27,315 nt of DNA from CANHVK01 sp044232905 (GCA_044232905.1 JBIIKZ010000027.1:1-27315), one strand, 5' to 3'. Shown: positions 1 to 8,034, numbered from the stretch's first letter. Translations and numbers: made by a program. The notes: generated from the sequence alone by a model not told the origin.

Positions 1-246
1 GGGGTTAAATTATCTCTACATGGAGATAAAAAACCAAATAAGTTAACGACAGTATTCGCAGGTGTGGATGGTGAGGCTGTTGCACAAGCTAGAAAACATT
101 TTTTACCTTATCCTCCTTCCTCTCCTTCTATTGCATTATTCAAAGATGGTGAATTGGTTCATTTTTTGGAAAGACATCATATTGAGGGTGGTACTGCACT
201 TATGATTGCTGAAAACTTAACAGAAGCATATAACGAATTTTGTTAA
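1..246 (+). CDS. Bacilliredoxin BrxA/BrxB family (YphP/YqiW), 3' part only
   Basis: The reading frame is open from base 1 to the TAA at 244-246 and gives about 81 C-terminal residues; the 5' part lies outside the window. The stretches AGVDGEAVAQAR, LPYPPSSPSIALF, GELVHFLERHHIEG and the ending EAYNEFC are characteristic of the DUF1094/BrxA-BrxB family of thioredoxin-fold proteins. Family members remove bacillithiol from S-bacillithiolated proteins in the cytoplasm. The family's catalytic Cys-Gly-Cys motif lies N-terminal to what is visible, so activity cannot be judged here. A bacillithiol role fits the bshA gene at 23384-24511 in the same window. The stop is followed by a 68-bp gap before tatD, so the two may share a transcript. 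Family assignment is confident; choosing between BrxA and BrxB is not possible. Confidence 0.9.
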   Translation, partial: GVKLSLHGDKKPNKLTTVFAGVDGEAVAQARKHFLPYPPSSPSIALFKDGELVHFLERHHIEGGTALMIAENLTEAYNEFC

Positions 247-314
247 TCACATTTAGCATTTAAAACAGCGTTGAAAAAACATACTTTTGACGCTGTTTTT
301 ATTTACACTTCCTT

Positions 315-1082
315 ATGTTTATTGACACCCATACGCACCTATATTCTTCCCAATTTGATGAAGACCGAGACACAGCTATTCAAAGTGCTTTAGCTGTTGG
401 TGTTTCTAAATTGTTACTTCCAAACGTTGATTTACGTTCTATAGAAGGGATGTTAACACTTGAACAAAACTATCCTGGCGTTTGTTTTCCCATGATGGGA
501 CTTCATCCTTGTTCGGTAGATTTAGATTGGGAAAAAACATTAGTAGAATTAAAAAAGTTCTTAGATCAGCGAGCATTCATTGCAATTGGCGAAATTGGAA
601 TCGATTTATATTGGGATAAGACATTTCTAAAAGAACAAGAACACGCATTTATTACACAGATTAATTGGGCGAAAGAACTTCAAATTCCAATTGTTATTCA
701 TGCGCGTGATTCTTTTCCAGAAATCTATGCAATCTTAGACGAACACAATGACGACCGATTAAAGGGTGTTTTTCATTGTTTTTCAGGTGATGAAAATGAT
801 GTGCAAAAAATCTTAGGGTATGAAGGTTTTTCCTTTGGAATTGGAGGAGTTGTAACGTATAAAAAATCTACTTTACTAGAATCTGTAAAACATATTCCCT
901 TGGACAAATTAGTTTTAGAAACAGACGCACCCTATTTAGCACCTACTCCATTTCGTGGTAAACGAAACGAGAGTGCCTATTTACCTTACATAGCTTCAAA
1001 AATATCCGATATCTTTGAAATATCAGCGCAAGAAATTGGAAGAATTACAACACAAAACGCACAAAATTTATTTTCTATTTAA
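315..1082 (+). CDS. tatD: TatD family metal-dependent hydrolase (DNase)
   Basis: 255 residues, the usual TatD length, with a TIM-barrel amidohydrolase pattern. Visible metal and catalytic residues are the HxH near the start (H6, H8 in FIDTHTHLYS), E93 in IGEIGIDLYW, H129 in PIVIHARDS, H154 in VFHCFSG and D204 in LETDAPYLAP; all expected ligands are present. The family hydrolyses DNA 3' ends and is cytoplasmic. Family members are also annotated as YcfH or YjjV, and the exact paralogue cannot be settled here. The ATG at 315 places the HTH motif at the normal distance from the N-terminus. The stop TAA at 1080-1082 lies one base before the asparaginase start, so the two genes almost certainly share a transcript. 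Confidence 0.93.
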   Translation: MFIDTHTHLYSSQFDEDRDTAIQSALAVGVSKLLLPNVDLRSIEGMLTLEQNYPGVCFPMMGLHPCSVDLDWEKTLVELKKFLDQRAFIAIGEIGIDLYWDKTFLKEQEHAFITQINWAKELQIPIVIHARDSFPEIYAILDEHNDDRLKGVFHCFSGDENDVQKILGYEGFSFGIGGVVTYKKSTLLESVKHIPLDKLVLETDAPYLAPTPFRGKRNESAYLPYIASKISDIFEISAQEIGRITTQNAQNLFSI

Positions 1083-1083
1083 C

Positions 1084-2106
1084 ATGCAACAACCGAAGGT
1101 ATTAATCATTTATACAGGTGGAACTATCGGAATGGTAAATGATCCGAGTTCAGGGACGTTAACTGCATTTAATTTTGATCATTTGTATCAACAGATTCCA
1201 GAAATTAATCGTTTAAATGTTCGATTAGAAACAATATCCTTCGAAAAACCGGTTGATTCTTCTGAAATGAATCCAACGTATTGGAAGCAAATAGCTGAAA
1301 TTATTTTTGACCATTATACTGTTTATGATGGTTTTGTAATTCTTCACGGATCAGATACGATGGCATATACAGCTTCCGCATTAAGTTATATGCTTCAAGG
1401 TTTGTCTAAACCTGTAATCCTTACTGGATCTCAACTCCCTATTGATGAGATACGTACGGATGGTAGGGAGAATGTACTTACTTCCATTGAAATAGCTGCA
1501 GCAAAACATACTGATGGTTCAAGTAGGATTAAAGAAGTAGCCATTTATTTTGAGAATAATTTATTCCGTGGTAATCGTACAACAAAAATTTCAGCGAATG
1601 CTTTTAAAGCATTTAGTTCACCAAATTATCCTCCTTTAGCTACAGCAGGAATTCATATAAATTATCTTAAAGGATTACAATACGAAAAGCAAACATTGAA
1701 ATTATTCACTGCGCTAGATAATCGAGTGGCTTTACTTAAAATCTTTCCTGGTTTTAATGCTTCTGTTTATCAAAGTTTGTTTGATATTTCTAAAATTAAG
1801 GGAATTATTTTAGAAACTTTTGGGGCTGGAAATGCACCAACAGACAAATCGTTTGACGATTTAATTGAAAGTTATATCGCAGATGGAGGAATTGTATTAA
1901 ATATTACACAATGTAATAGTGGTTCGGTCGAACAAGGATTATACCAGACGAGTTCTTTCTTCCAAAAAGTAGGAGTTATTGGCGGTGGCGACATGACAAC
2001 AGAAGCAGCAGTTTGTAAATTCATGTATGCTTTAGGAAATAGTTTGAGTCAAGATGAAGTAAAAAAAATACTAGCTCGAAATATTTCCGGTGAATTAACT
2101 ATGTAA
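1084..2106 (+). CDS. ansA: Type I L-asparaginase (AnsA-like)
   Basis: 340 residues, matching cytoplasmic type I asparaginases, which hydrolyse L-asparagine to aspartate and ammonia. The catalytic elements are visible: T14 in IYTGGTIGM, and T92 with D91 in LHGSDTMAYT, followed by ILTGSQLPIDE. There is no signal peptide, which supports the cytoplasmic type I over the periplasmic type II enzyme. An in-frame upstream ATG at 1015 would add 23 residues that overlap tatD. I chose ATG 1084 because it puts the TGGTIG motif at residues 11-16, as in the family, and sits directly after the tatD stop. A tRNA-Ser gene follows after about 50 bp. No hairpin terminator is visible between them. Confidence 0.93.
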   Translation: MQQPKVLIIYTGGTIGMVNDPSSGTLTAFNFDHLYQQIPEINRLNVRLETISFEKPVDSSEMNPTYWKQIAEIIFDHYTVYDGFVILHGSDTMAYTASALSYMLQGLSKPVILTGSQLPIDEIRTDGRENVLTSIEIAAAKHTDGSSRIKEVAIYFENNLFRGNRTTKISANAFKAFSSPNYPPLATAGIHINYLKGLQYEKQTLKLFTALDNRVALLKIFPGFNASVYQSLFDISKIKGIILETFGAGNAPTDKSFDDLIESYIADGGIVLNITQCNSGSVEQGLYQTSSFFQKVGVIGGGDMTTEAAVCKFMYALGNSLSQDEVKKILARNISGELTM

Positions 2107-2119
2107 GTCTTTTTTTTTG

Positions 2120-2127
2120 TACTTTCG
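2120..2127 (+). promoter_or_regulatory. Probable -7 element of the tRNA-Ser promoter
   Basis: TACTTTCG preceded by a T tract closely matches the Bacteroidota -7 consensus TAnnTTTG. It lies 32 bp before the first tRNA base, a suitable distance for a short leader. No clear TTG -33 element was found at the usual 17-23 bp spacing, so the call rests on the -7 element and position alone. Confidence 0.45.
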
Positions 2128-2159
2128 CAAACCAATATTCATAAGTGATTTATAATATT

Positions 2160-2247
2160 GGAGAGATGTCCGAGTGGTTTAAGGAGCACGCCTGGAAAGC
2201 GTGTATAGGCCGAAAGCTTATCGCGGGTTCGAATCCCGCTCTCTCCG
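2160..2247 (+). tRNA. tRNA-Ser (anticodon GGA)
   Basis: The 88-base sequence folds as a class II tRNA. Acceptor strands GGAGAGA (2160-2166) and TCTCTCC (2240-2246) pair fully, with discriminator G2247. The anticodon stem CACGC (2187-2191) pairs with GCGTG (2199-2203) around a seven-base loop holding anticodon GGA at 2194-2196, which reads UCC and UCU. A long variable arm follows, typical of serine tRNA, and the T arm contains GGTTCGAATCC. The bases after the discriminator are CAC, so CCA is not encoded and must be added after transcription. Confidence 0.97.
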
Positions 2248-2253
2248 CACAGC

Positions 2254-2282
2254 AAAAAAGCCCGATTTCGATTGGGCTTTTT
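2254..2282 (+). terminator. Intrinsic terminator of tRNA-Ser, possibly bidirectional
   Basis: AAAAAGCCC (2255-2263) pairs with GGGCTTTTT (2274-2282), extendable by two more pairs around a short loop, and ends in a run of five T. It lies 7 bp after the tRNA. The A run on the other arm could also serve the convergent ykgJ-type gene ending at 2346. Confidence 0.8.
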
Positions 2283-2345
2283 ATTGAATATCAAATAGTT
2301 AATTTTTTTATTTTTCGATGCGATTGGGGGTAGTTTAGCACTGTT

Positions 2346-2846
2346 TTAGCGCTCGATTGATTTTTTTACGTTCCCTTCTAATTCAGTTACAATTTTTGCA
2401 ACCGCAGGACATATCTCTACATTCTTCGCTGTCAAATCTAAAATTTGAAACATGTTTTTTCGATCTGTATGGGGATACTCACGACATGCCAAAGGTCGCA
2501 CATCATAGATAGAACATTTATTGTCATTGCCTAGGAAATAACAAGGGGAAGATTTAAGTACAAAATCACCATCTTCATCTGTACGCAAAAATTCATCTTC
2601 GAATTTACCAGATTTCATTCCAATACTTTTTGAAATTCGGTCGATATCTACTTTTCGAAAAATAGGACTAGTCGTTTTACAACAATTAGCACAGGATAAA
2701 CAATCGATTCCTTTAAAAGTTTTTACATGCGCAGTATGAAATTGTGTATCTAAAATACGATTATTCGTTTTTTTTAGACTTACAATTTTCTTTTTTAATG
2801 CTGGAAGATTCGCTTTAGCGTCGTCTAAAATTCCTTGGTAATTCAT
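2346..2846 (-). CDS. YkgJ family cysteine-cluster protein
   Basis: 166 residues with a dense cysteine pattern: C49, C52, C55 and C56 in the DCLSCANCC segment, C102 in SSPCYFL, C111 in NKCSIYDVRP, C121 in ACREYP and C146. This is the YkgJ (UPF0153, putative zinc- or iron-chelating) family, related to the cysteine cluster of flagellin N-methylase. The cluster and the YDVRPLACREYP signature are intact. The biochemical role of the family is not settled. Its start ATG shares one base with the hemB stop codon (TAATG arrangement), so translation is probably coupled to hemB. A metal-linked or haem-linked role is only an inference from that pairing. The N-terminal 45 residues are lysine-rich and helical and carry no recognised domain. 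Confidence 0.85.
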   Translation of the reverse strand: MNYQGILDDAKANLPALKKKIVSLKKTNNRILDTQFHTAHVKTFKGIDCLSCANCCKTTSPIFRKVDIDRISKSIGMKSGKFEDEFLRTDEDGDFVLKSSPCYFLGNDNKCSIYDVRPLACREYPHTDRKNMFQILDLTAKNVEICPAVAKIVTELEGNVKKSIER

Positions 2847-3817
2847 TATTTTTTTAATAATGTTGCGAAATCTTTTGCAAAATAGGTCAATATTCCATCT
2901 GCACCAGCCCGACGAATACTTAATAACATCTCAGACATCGTTGCTTCATAATTTAACCAACCATTTTGAGATGCTGCATAAACCATTGCACATTCTCCAC
3001 TTACATTGTATGCGGTTATTGGCACCGGAAAATTTTCTTTCAAAGTAGCGATTACATCCAAATAACATAGTGCTGGTTTTACCATTAACATATCTGCACC
3101 TTCTTGGATATCCAATTCAGCTTCTATTAATGCCTCACGACGATTTGCAGGGTTCATTTGGTAGGTCTTTTTATCTCCAGCTTTTGGTGCTGAATCTAAT
3201 GCATCGCGAAATGGACCGTAAAAAGCACTTGCATACTTTACAGAATAAGACATAATGCTCACATCCGTAAAATTCGCTTGATCCAAAGCCTCACGGATAT
3301 ATCCAACTCGTCCATCCATCATATCGGAAGGACCGATAATATCGATACCTGCTTGTGCTTGTGCAATGGACATTTTAGCTAAAATAGGTAAGGTTTCATC
3401 GTTAATAATTTTTCCCTCACGCACTAATCCATCATGACCATCCGAAGAATATGGATCCATTGCTACATCACTCATTAGCACAATTTCTGGAAAACGATCC
3501 TTTAAAGTTCGTATAACATCTAAATAGAAATTATCGGAAGCATAACTGTGGGAAGCGATTGCATCTTTCAAACGTTCTTGTATTGCCGGGAAAAGTACAT
3601 AGGTATTTATTCCAAGCTCCAAACATTTTTCTACCTCTGGAAGTAACATATCAATACTCCAGCGAAAGTTATTTGGCAAAGACTTTATTTCCGACTTTAT
3701 TCCTTTACCATCTTGCAAAAAGATAGGATAAATTAAGTTTTCAGCACCTAATTTAGTCTCTTCCACCATTGAACGAATAGCAGCGTTTTTACGATTTCTA
3801 CGAGGACGAATTAACAT
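2846..3817 (-). CDS. hemB: Delta-aminolevulinic acid dehydratase (porphobilinogen synthase)
   Basis: 323 residues, the normal HemB length. It condenses two 5-aminolevulinate molecules to porphobilinogen in tetrapyrrole synthesis in the cytoplasm. Both active-site lysines are present: K194 in SYSVKYASAFYGPFRDA and K247 in MLMVKPALCYLDVI. In the metal-site region the sequence reads DVAMDPYSSDGHDG, so the three cysteines of zinc-type enzymes are replaced by A119, D121 and D129. This is the aspartate, non-zinc class also seen in Pseudomonas-type enzymes. The gene is first of a two-gene unit with the YkgJ-family gene, which overlaps its stop by one base. A strong hairpin (3865-3906) separates it from the upstream thiolase gene, so it probably has its own promoter in the short region 3818-3864. 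Confidence 0.96.
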   Translation of the reverse strand: MLIRPRRNRKNAAIRSMVEETKLGAENLIYPIFLQDGKGIKSEIKSLPNNFRWSIDMLLPEVEKCLELGINTYVLFPAIQERLKDAIASHSYASDNFYLDVIRTLKDRFPEIVLMSDVAMDPYSSDGHDGLVREGKIINDETLPILAKMSIAQAQAGIDIIGPSDMMDGRVGYIREALDQANFTDVSIMSYSVKYASAFYGPFRDALDSAPKAGDKKTYQMNPANRREALIEAELDIQEGADMLMVKPALCYLDVIATLKENFPVPITAYNVSGECAMVYAASQNGWLNYEATMSEMLLSIRRAGADGILTYFAKDFATLLKK

Positions 3818-3820
3818 ATG

Positions 3821-3847
3821 AGTGACGAGTTAAGAGTGACGAGTGAC
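3821..3847. repeat. Degenerate GAGTGACGAGT repeat near the hemB start
   Basis: AGTGACGAGT at 3821-3830 is followed by AGTGACGAGTGAC at 3835-3847, giving tandem copies built on a GTGACGA/GAGT unit. The 13-base string AGTGACGAGTGAC occurs again, identically and on the same strand, at 16645-16657. It lies in the hemB leader, immediately upstream of its start codon on the minus strand. Confidence 0.6.
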
Positions 3848-3864
3848 GTACGAAGTATTCTTTT

Positions 3865-3906
3865 AAAAGACAAAAGACTCTAATAAATTAAAGTCTTTTG
3901 TCTTTT
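3865..3906 (-). terminator. Strong intrinsic terminator after the thiolase gene
   Basis: A perfect 15-bp stem is formed by 3865-3879 (AAAAGACAAAAGACT) and 3892-3906 with a 12-base loop, and both arms run into A/T tracts. It lies 17 bp downstream of the thiolase stop codon on the minus strand and upstream of hemB, so it should end thiolase transcripts. The symmetry means it could act in both directions. Confidence 0.85.
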
Positions 3907-3922
3907 TTCTTTTGTCTAAAAA

Positions 3923-5107
3923 CTAATTGATATTTTCAATGATAACTGCAGAAGCACCACCGCCACCATTACAGATAGCAGCACCACCGTATTTAGCGTT
4001 ATTTTGTTTTAATACATTTACTAAAGTAACTAGTATACGAGATCCAGAGTTACCAAGTGGGTGGCCTAAAGCTACTGCACCACCGTAAATATTTACTTTT
4101 TTAGGATCTAATCCTAAGATTTTAACATTCGCTAATCCAACTACTGCAAAAGCTTCATTGAATTCCCAGAAATTAATATCTTCTTTTGTTAAGTTCGCTT
4201 TTTCCAAAGCTTTTTCAACTGCTTTAGCAGGTGCAGTTGTGAACCACTCTGGTGCATGTGCAGCATCTGCATAAGCAATAATTTTAGCAACTGGTTTTAA
4301 ATTATTTTTAGCAACAGCATCGGCAGAAGCTAGTATCAATGCAGAAGCACCATCATTTAATTTAGATGCATTTGCAGCAGTGATTGTACCTTCTTTATCG
4401 AAAGCTGGGCGTAAAGATGGTATTTTGTCTAAAAATACGTTTTTGAATTCTTCATCTTCATTAACAAGCAAAGCATCTCCTTTACGTTGAGGAACCGAAA
4501 CTGGAACCACTTCGTTTGCAAAATGACCGTTTTTCCATGCCTCCGCAGATTTTCTATAGGAATCTACCGCGAAAGCATCTTGGTCCTCTCGAGTAATTGC
4601 ATATTCTTTAGCACATAATTCAGCGCAATTACCCATTGGAACTTTGCTGTATACATCTAGTAAACCATCTTTGGTAATACCATCTAACATTAAGATATTA
4701 CCGAATTTCGTTCCATTTCTTCCATCTATATAATGTGGTGTTTGAGACATATTCTCCATCCCACCAGCTACAACTAGATCGTTATCACCAGCAATAATTG
4801 ATTGTGCACCTAACATTACAGACTTCATTCCAGAAGCACATACTTTATTGATTGTAGTACTTGGGACAGTATTAGACAAACCAGCTTTTAAAGCTGCTTG
4901 ACGCGCAGGTGCTTGACCTACACCAGCTTGCAGTACGTTGCCCATAAAAACTTCTTGAACATCCTTAGGATTCACCCCAGCCTTTTCAACAGCACCTTTG
5001 ATTGCTGTTGCTCCCAGATCAGTAGCTGATACATTGCTAAACGCACCTAAAAAACTACCAATTGGTGTTCTTGCCACAGAAACGATATATACTTCTTTTT
5101 TGTTCAT
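3923..5107 (-). CDS. Acetyl-CoA C-acetyltransferase (thiolase)
   Basis: 394 residues, the standard length for tetrameric thiolase II (AtoB/PhaA/ThlA type), which reversibly condenses two acetyl-CoA to acetoacetyl-CoA. The nucleophile C90 is in INKVCASGMKSV, the catalytic His349 in ALGHPLGNSG and the second catalytic C379 in AICNGGGGASA. The N-terminal VYIVSVARTPIGSF is also typical. No other fatty-acid or polyhydroxybutyrate genes are adjacent, so its pathway (ketone metabolism, fatty-acid breakdown or isoprenoid precursors) cannot be fixed from context. It appears monocistronic: a strong terminator follows, and about 310 bp of non-coding DNA precedes it. On the minus strand TATATTCG (plus 5129-5136) resembles a -7 box but lacks a matching -33 element. 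Confidence 0.94.
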   Translation of the reverse strand: MNKKEVYIVSVARTPIGSFLGAFSNVSATDLGATAIKGAVEKAGVNPKDVQEVFMGNVLQAGVGQAPARQAALKAGLSNTVPSTTINKVCASGMKSVMLGAQSIIAGDNDLVVAGGMENMSQTPHYIDGRNGTKFGNILMLDGITKDGLLDVYSKVPMGNCAELCAKEYAITREDQDAFAVDSYRKSAEAWKNGHFANEVVPVSVPQRKGDALLVNEDEEFKNVFLDKIPSLRPAFDKEGTITAANASKLNDGASALILASADAVAKNNLKPVAKIIAYADAAHAPEWFTTAPAKAVEKALEKANLTKEDINFWEFNEAFAVVGLANVKILGLDPKKVNIYGGAVALGHPLGNSGSRILVTLVNVLKQNNAKYGGAAICNGGGGASAVIIENIN

Positions 5108-5417
5108 AAATTCAATTTTTTGACGCTACGAATATAGTAAGAAAGCATCTAAAATAAGGAAGACTTTTCTAATTAAAAAAAAGGATTATGAACAAATGGA
5201 AGTGAGAAATTGTTTTGAAAAATCAACACTTTAAATTGAACTATTTTAGATTTGAAACACATTGATTTATAGTTTATTAGAAGGTTTAGTCTCTTTTTTT
5301 AAATAATTAAACTTTTAGATCTTTTTTATTAAAACTTAACATGGTATTAATAAAATAAAAAAATCCCTAGCTAAAAACACTAGGGATTTGGAAACAGATA
5401 TTGTCTAATTAGCTATT
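5108..5417. other. 310-bp intergenic region between ilvE end and thiolase start
   Basis: Very AT-rich. It holds the ilvE terminator (5353-5389) at one end and the presumed thiolase leader at the other. I find no reading frame of more than a few codons with a plausible start and no convincing RNA fold in 5160-5340. A structured RNA cannot be excluded by eye. Confidence 0.6.
5353..5389 (-). terminator. Intrinsic terminator of ilvE
   Basis: AAATCCCTAG (5361-5370) pairs perfectly with CTAGGGATTT (5380-5389) around a nine-base loop. Read on the minus strand, the stem is followed by a T-rich tail (TTTTTTTATTTTATT). It lies about 30 bp after the ilvE stop codon, the expected orientation and place. 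Confidence 0.88.
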
Positions 5418-6488
5418 TCAAGCTTTTAATAACCAACCAAATTCATCTGGAATAATTCCTGATTTAAGGTCATTCATGTATTTTTCAATTTTTAAGGAGA
5501 ACTCTCTAGTTTCAATCGCTGGAATTATAAAGTCTTCACCTCTAAATCCAATTTTATGAATATGTGCAATTGTTGCTGCTGTTCCAGCGCCAAAAACTTC
5601 TGTACATGAACCGTCTTTAATTGCAGCAATCACTTCTTCAACTGTTATTCTGCGTTCTTCAATTTCATAGCCCCAAAGTTTAGCAACTTCCAATACACTT
5701 CGTTTAGTTATTCCACGTAATATCGTATCATTTTCTTCTGTTGGAGAAAGGATTTTGCCATTAATTACAAAAACAATGTTCATCGTACCCGATTCTTCTA
5801 CAAACGTATGTGTTTTAGCATCTGTCCATAACAATTGGTGGTATCCTTTTAATTGTCCTTGTTTGGCAGGATATAAAGAGGCACCGTAGTTACCAGCAAC
5901 TTTTGCTCTACCTACTCCACCTTCAGCTGCACGAGTATAATGTTCTTCGATTAACACGTTTACTGGTTCGTTGTAATAGGCCCCAACAGGACAAGCAAAA
6001 ATGATGAATTTATATGTTTCTGAAGGACGAATTCCCACGAACTCGTCTGTCGAGAACATGAATGGACGTATATATAGCGAGAAACCAGGTTTATTTGGTA
6101 TCCAATCGCTCTCAAGTTCAACGAATTTACGAACACACTCTACAAAAAGTCCTTCTGGAACTATAGGCATACACAAACGTTCGCACGATTCAATAAATCT
6201 TTTAGCATTCATATCTGGTCTAAAAATCAACAAATCACCTTCCGCTGATTTGTTTGCTTTCATGCCTTCAAAAACGGATTGACCATAGTGAATAGCAGAA
6301 GTTGCAGGATGAAAAGAAATTGGTCCAAAAGGAACAATTTCAGGCTCTTGCCATTCCCCATTATGATATTCCATAACAAGCATGTGATCAGAAAACATTT
6401 TTCCAAAAGGAAGATTTTCCCAATCTACTTTAGAAATCTTTGATTCAGAAGTTGTGGTAATTTTAAAATTTATTGTTTTTTCTAACAT
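5418..6488 (-). CDS. ilvE: Branched-chain amino acid aminotransferase
   Basis: 356 residues, matching the longer, mitochondrial-BCAT-like class of fold-IV PLP aminotransferases. It transfers the amino group between glutamate and the keto acids of valine, leucine and isoleucine. The PLP lysine is probably K196 in GGVGRAKVAGNYGASL. Other matching segments are IHYGQSVFEGMKA, LYIRPFMF, TFVEESGTMN, TILRGITKRSVLE and EVFGAGTAATI. It is probably monocistronic: a clear terminator follows and 100 bp separate it from the symporter gene upstream. CGAATATA at 6509-6516 (TATATTCG on the minus strand) is a possible -7 element, but no TTG lies at the right spacing. Confidence 0.95.
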   Translation of the reverse strand: MLEKTINFKITTTSESKISKVDWENLPFGKMFSDHMLVMEYHNGEWQEPEIVPFGPISFHPATSAIHYGQSVFEGMKANKSAEGDLLIFRPDMNAKRFIESCERLCMPIVPEGLFVECVRKFVELESDWIPNKPGFSLYIRPFMFSTDEFVGIRPSETYKFIIFACPVGAYYNEPVNVLIEEHYTRAAEGGVGRAKVAGNYGASLYPAKQGQLKGYHQLLWTDAKTHTFVEESGTMNIVFVINGKILSPTEENDTILRGITKRSVLEVAKLWGYEIEERRITVEEVIAAIKDGSCTEVFGAGTAATIAHIHKIGFRGEDFIIPAIETREFSLKIEKYMNDLKSGIIPDEFGWLLKA

Positions 6489-6588
6489 AATCTATGCGTG
6501 TTATATTGCGAATATATGAAAATAAAATAAAAAAATTATCCTCTATTCAAAAAAACAACTACCTACCTATCGAATGTTTGTATGAAAT

Positions 6589-7965
6589 TTAATCGTAGGC
6601 TACCTCTTCAGAAAGGGTAAATTCTTTTTCGCTTTTGGCAATAACGATAGATGCCAGACAATTCCCTAATACATTAACACTTGTTCGAGCCATGTCCATC
6701 AATGCATCAACCGCTAGTATCACACTTGCTTTTTCCACTGGAAGTTTTAAATATGCCACAGCTCCAGCAAGTATAACGAATGAAGCACCTCTTACACCAG
6801 CAACACCTTTTGACGTTAACATGAGTAATAAGCCAATACCGATTTGTTCCGCAATAGATAAATCCTTTCCACACATTTGTGCAACGAAAATGGTTGCTAA
6901 CGATAAATATAAGGTTGTTCCATCTAAATTAAAACTGTATCCTGTCGGAATAACAAACGAAACTACTTTTTTAGAAGCTCCCAATTTCTCCATGTTTTCC
7001 ATAGCTTTAGGAAGAGCCGCTTCACTACTTGCAGTTGCAAACGCCAAAGAAACAGGTTCTGTGACTGCTTTTATAAAACGTTTGATTGGTATTTTAGCCA
7101 TTAAAGCTATTGGTAATAAAACACATGTTATAAAGACAATTAAGGAGACGTATAATGTGCCAACTAATTTAAATAAGTTCATTAAAATGTCAATTCCAGA
7201 TTTAGCAACTGTACTAGCTAATGCTCCAAAGACAGCAAATGGAGCAACATACATTACGATATCCGTAAATTTGAACATTACTTCACTTAAACTTTCGCAT
7301 CCTTCTAACATTCTATTTTTGTGAGAAGCATTTGTTAACATGCTTATGGCAACTGCAAAAATGATAGAGAAAATTACAATCTGTAGTACTTCACCCTCTG
7401 CTACAGATTTCGCAATATTTTCCGGGAACATTTCTACCAAATGATCTTTTGTAGGTTGTTTTAATAAATCTTGAGATTTTTCGAGAGCTGCTGCAGTTGT
7501 TTCTACTTTTACTCCTTTTCCAGCCTGACTAATATTGATTGCTAACAATCCTATTAATAAAGCAAATGTTGTGACAATTTCAAAGTAAAGAATACTTTTC
7601 AATCCCATTCTACCTAATTGTTTCAGATTGCTATGTCCAGCTATACCAATAACCAAGGTGGAGAAAATTAAAGGCGCAACCAATGTTTTAATTAAACGTA
7701 AAAATATGGTTCCTAATTTACCCAAATCTTTCGCGAATTCAGGGAAATCTACCCCTACTTCAATTCCTAATATCATGGAAGTAAAAATCCATAAGGATAA
7801 TTTACGCTTTTTGAAAGTTATAAACGTCACGAATGCCAGTACTAAATAACGCATTGATTTGTAAATGTAAGGGTTCGATATCGGAAGTTTTGATTCAATA
7901 AAAAATAGAACACCAAATAATAAAAAACAGGAAACATACGTAAACATGGACGTAATAAACTTCAT
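6589..7965 (-). CDS. Dicarboxylate/amino acid:cation symporter (DAACS, SLC1-like)
   Basis: 458 residues of a multi-pass inner-membrane carrier. DAACS signatures are clear: the start of the conserved core at LIKTLVAPLIFSTLVIGIAG, the serine-rich re-entrant loop SLAFATASSEAALPKAM, GYSFNLDGTTLY in TM7, and DMARTSVNVLGNCLASIV in TM8. Such carriers import glutamate, aspartate or C4-dicarboxylates with Na+ or H+; substrate choice cannot be read reliably here. An N-terminal stretch of about 55 residues before KKRKLSLWIF holds two additional predicted hydrophobic segments (about 5-23 and 38-51). Typical DctA/GltP proteins begin close to that point. A good promoter lies just upstream (8001-8034). The GTSV variant of the last motif reads RTSVNV. 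Confidence 0.92.
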   Translation of the reverse strand: MKFITSMFTYVSCFLLFGVLFFIESKLPISNPYIYKSMRYLVLAFVTFITFKKRKLSLWIFTSMILGIEVGVDFPEFAKDLGKLGTIFLRLIKTLVAPLIFSTLVIGIAGHSNLKQLGRMGLKSILYFEIVTTFALLIGLLAINISQAGKGVKVETTAAALEKSQDLLKQPTKDHLVEMFPENIAKSVAEGEVLQIVIFSIIFAVAISMLTNASHKNRMLEGCESLSEVMFKFTDIVMYVAPFAVFGALASTVAKSGIDILMNLFKLVGTLYVSLIVFITCVLLPIALMAKIPIKRFIKAVTEPVSLAFATASSEAALPKAMENMEKLGASKKVVSFVIPTGYSFNLDGTTLYLSLATIFVAQMCGKDLSIAEQIGIGLLLMLTSKGVAGVRGASFVILAGAVAYLKLPVEKASVILAVDALMDMARTSVNVLGNCLASIVIAKSEKEFTLSEEVAYD

Positions 7966-8000
7966 AAGTATTTCTTTTTAAAATGAATGGGATAAAGATA

Positions 8001-8034
8001 CAAATATAAAACTTGAAAAAATGGATACATTCAA
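8001..8034 (-). promoter_or_regulatory. Bacteroidota-type promoter for the symporter gene
   Basis: On the minus strand TTG (plus 8032-8034) and TATATTTG (plus 8001-8008) are separated by 23 bp. The -7 box matches TAnnTTTG exactly and the spacing is at the upper end of the known range. Transcription would start around 7995, giving a leader of about 30 bases before the ATG at 7965. Confidence 0.65.

Noticed and set aside
1015..1083. Longer in-frame start for the asparaginase at 1015
   Set aside because: It lies within tatD and would put 23 unrelated residues before the conserved N-terminus; ATG 1084 follows the tatD stop directly.
2145..2333. 62-codon reading frame across the tRNA gene
   Set aside because: It is the translated tRNA-Ser and its terminator and has no independent coding evidence.
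3818..3883. Plus-strand mini frame starting ATGAGTGACGAG near hemB
   Set aside because: About 21 codons made from the repeat and the terminator arm; no start signal or homology, and it lies in the leader of an opposite gene.
5160..5340. Possible small RNA or small protein between ilvE and the thiolase gene
   Set aside because: No frame longer than a few codons with a start, and no convincing fold seen by eye.
6635..7324. 229-codon plus-strand frame over the symporter gene
   Set aside because: It is antisense to conserved transmembrane coding sequence and its composition is what the opposite strand of that gene gives.
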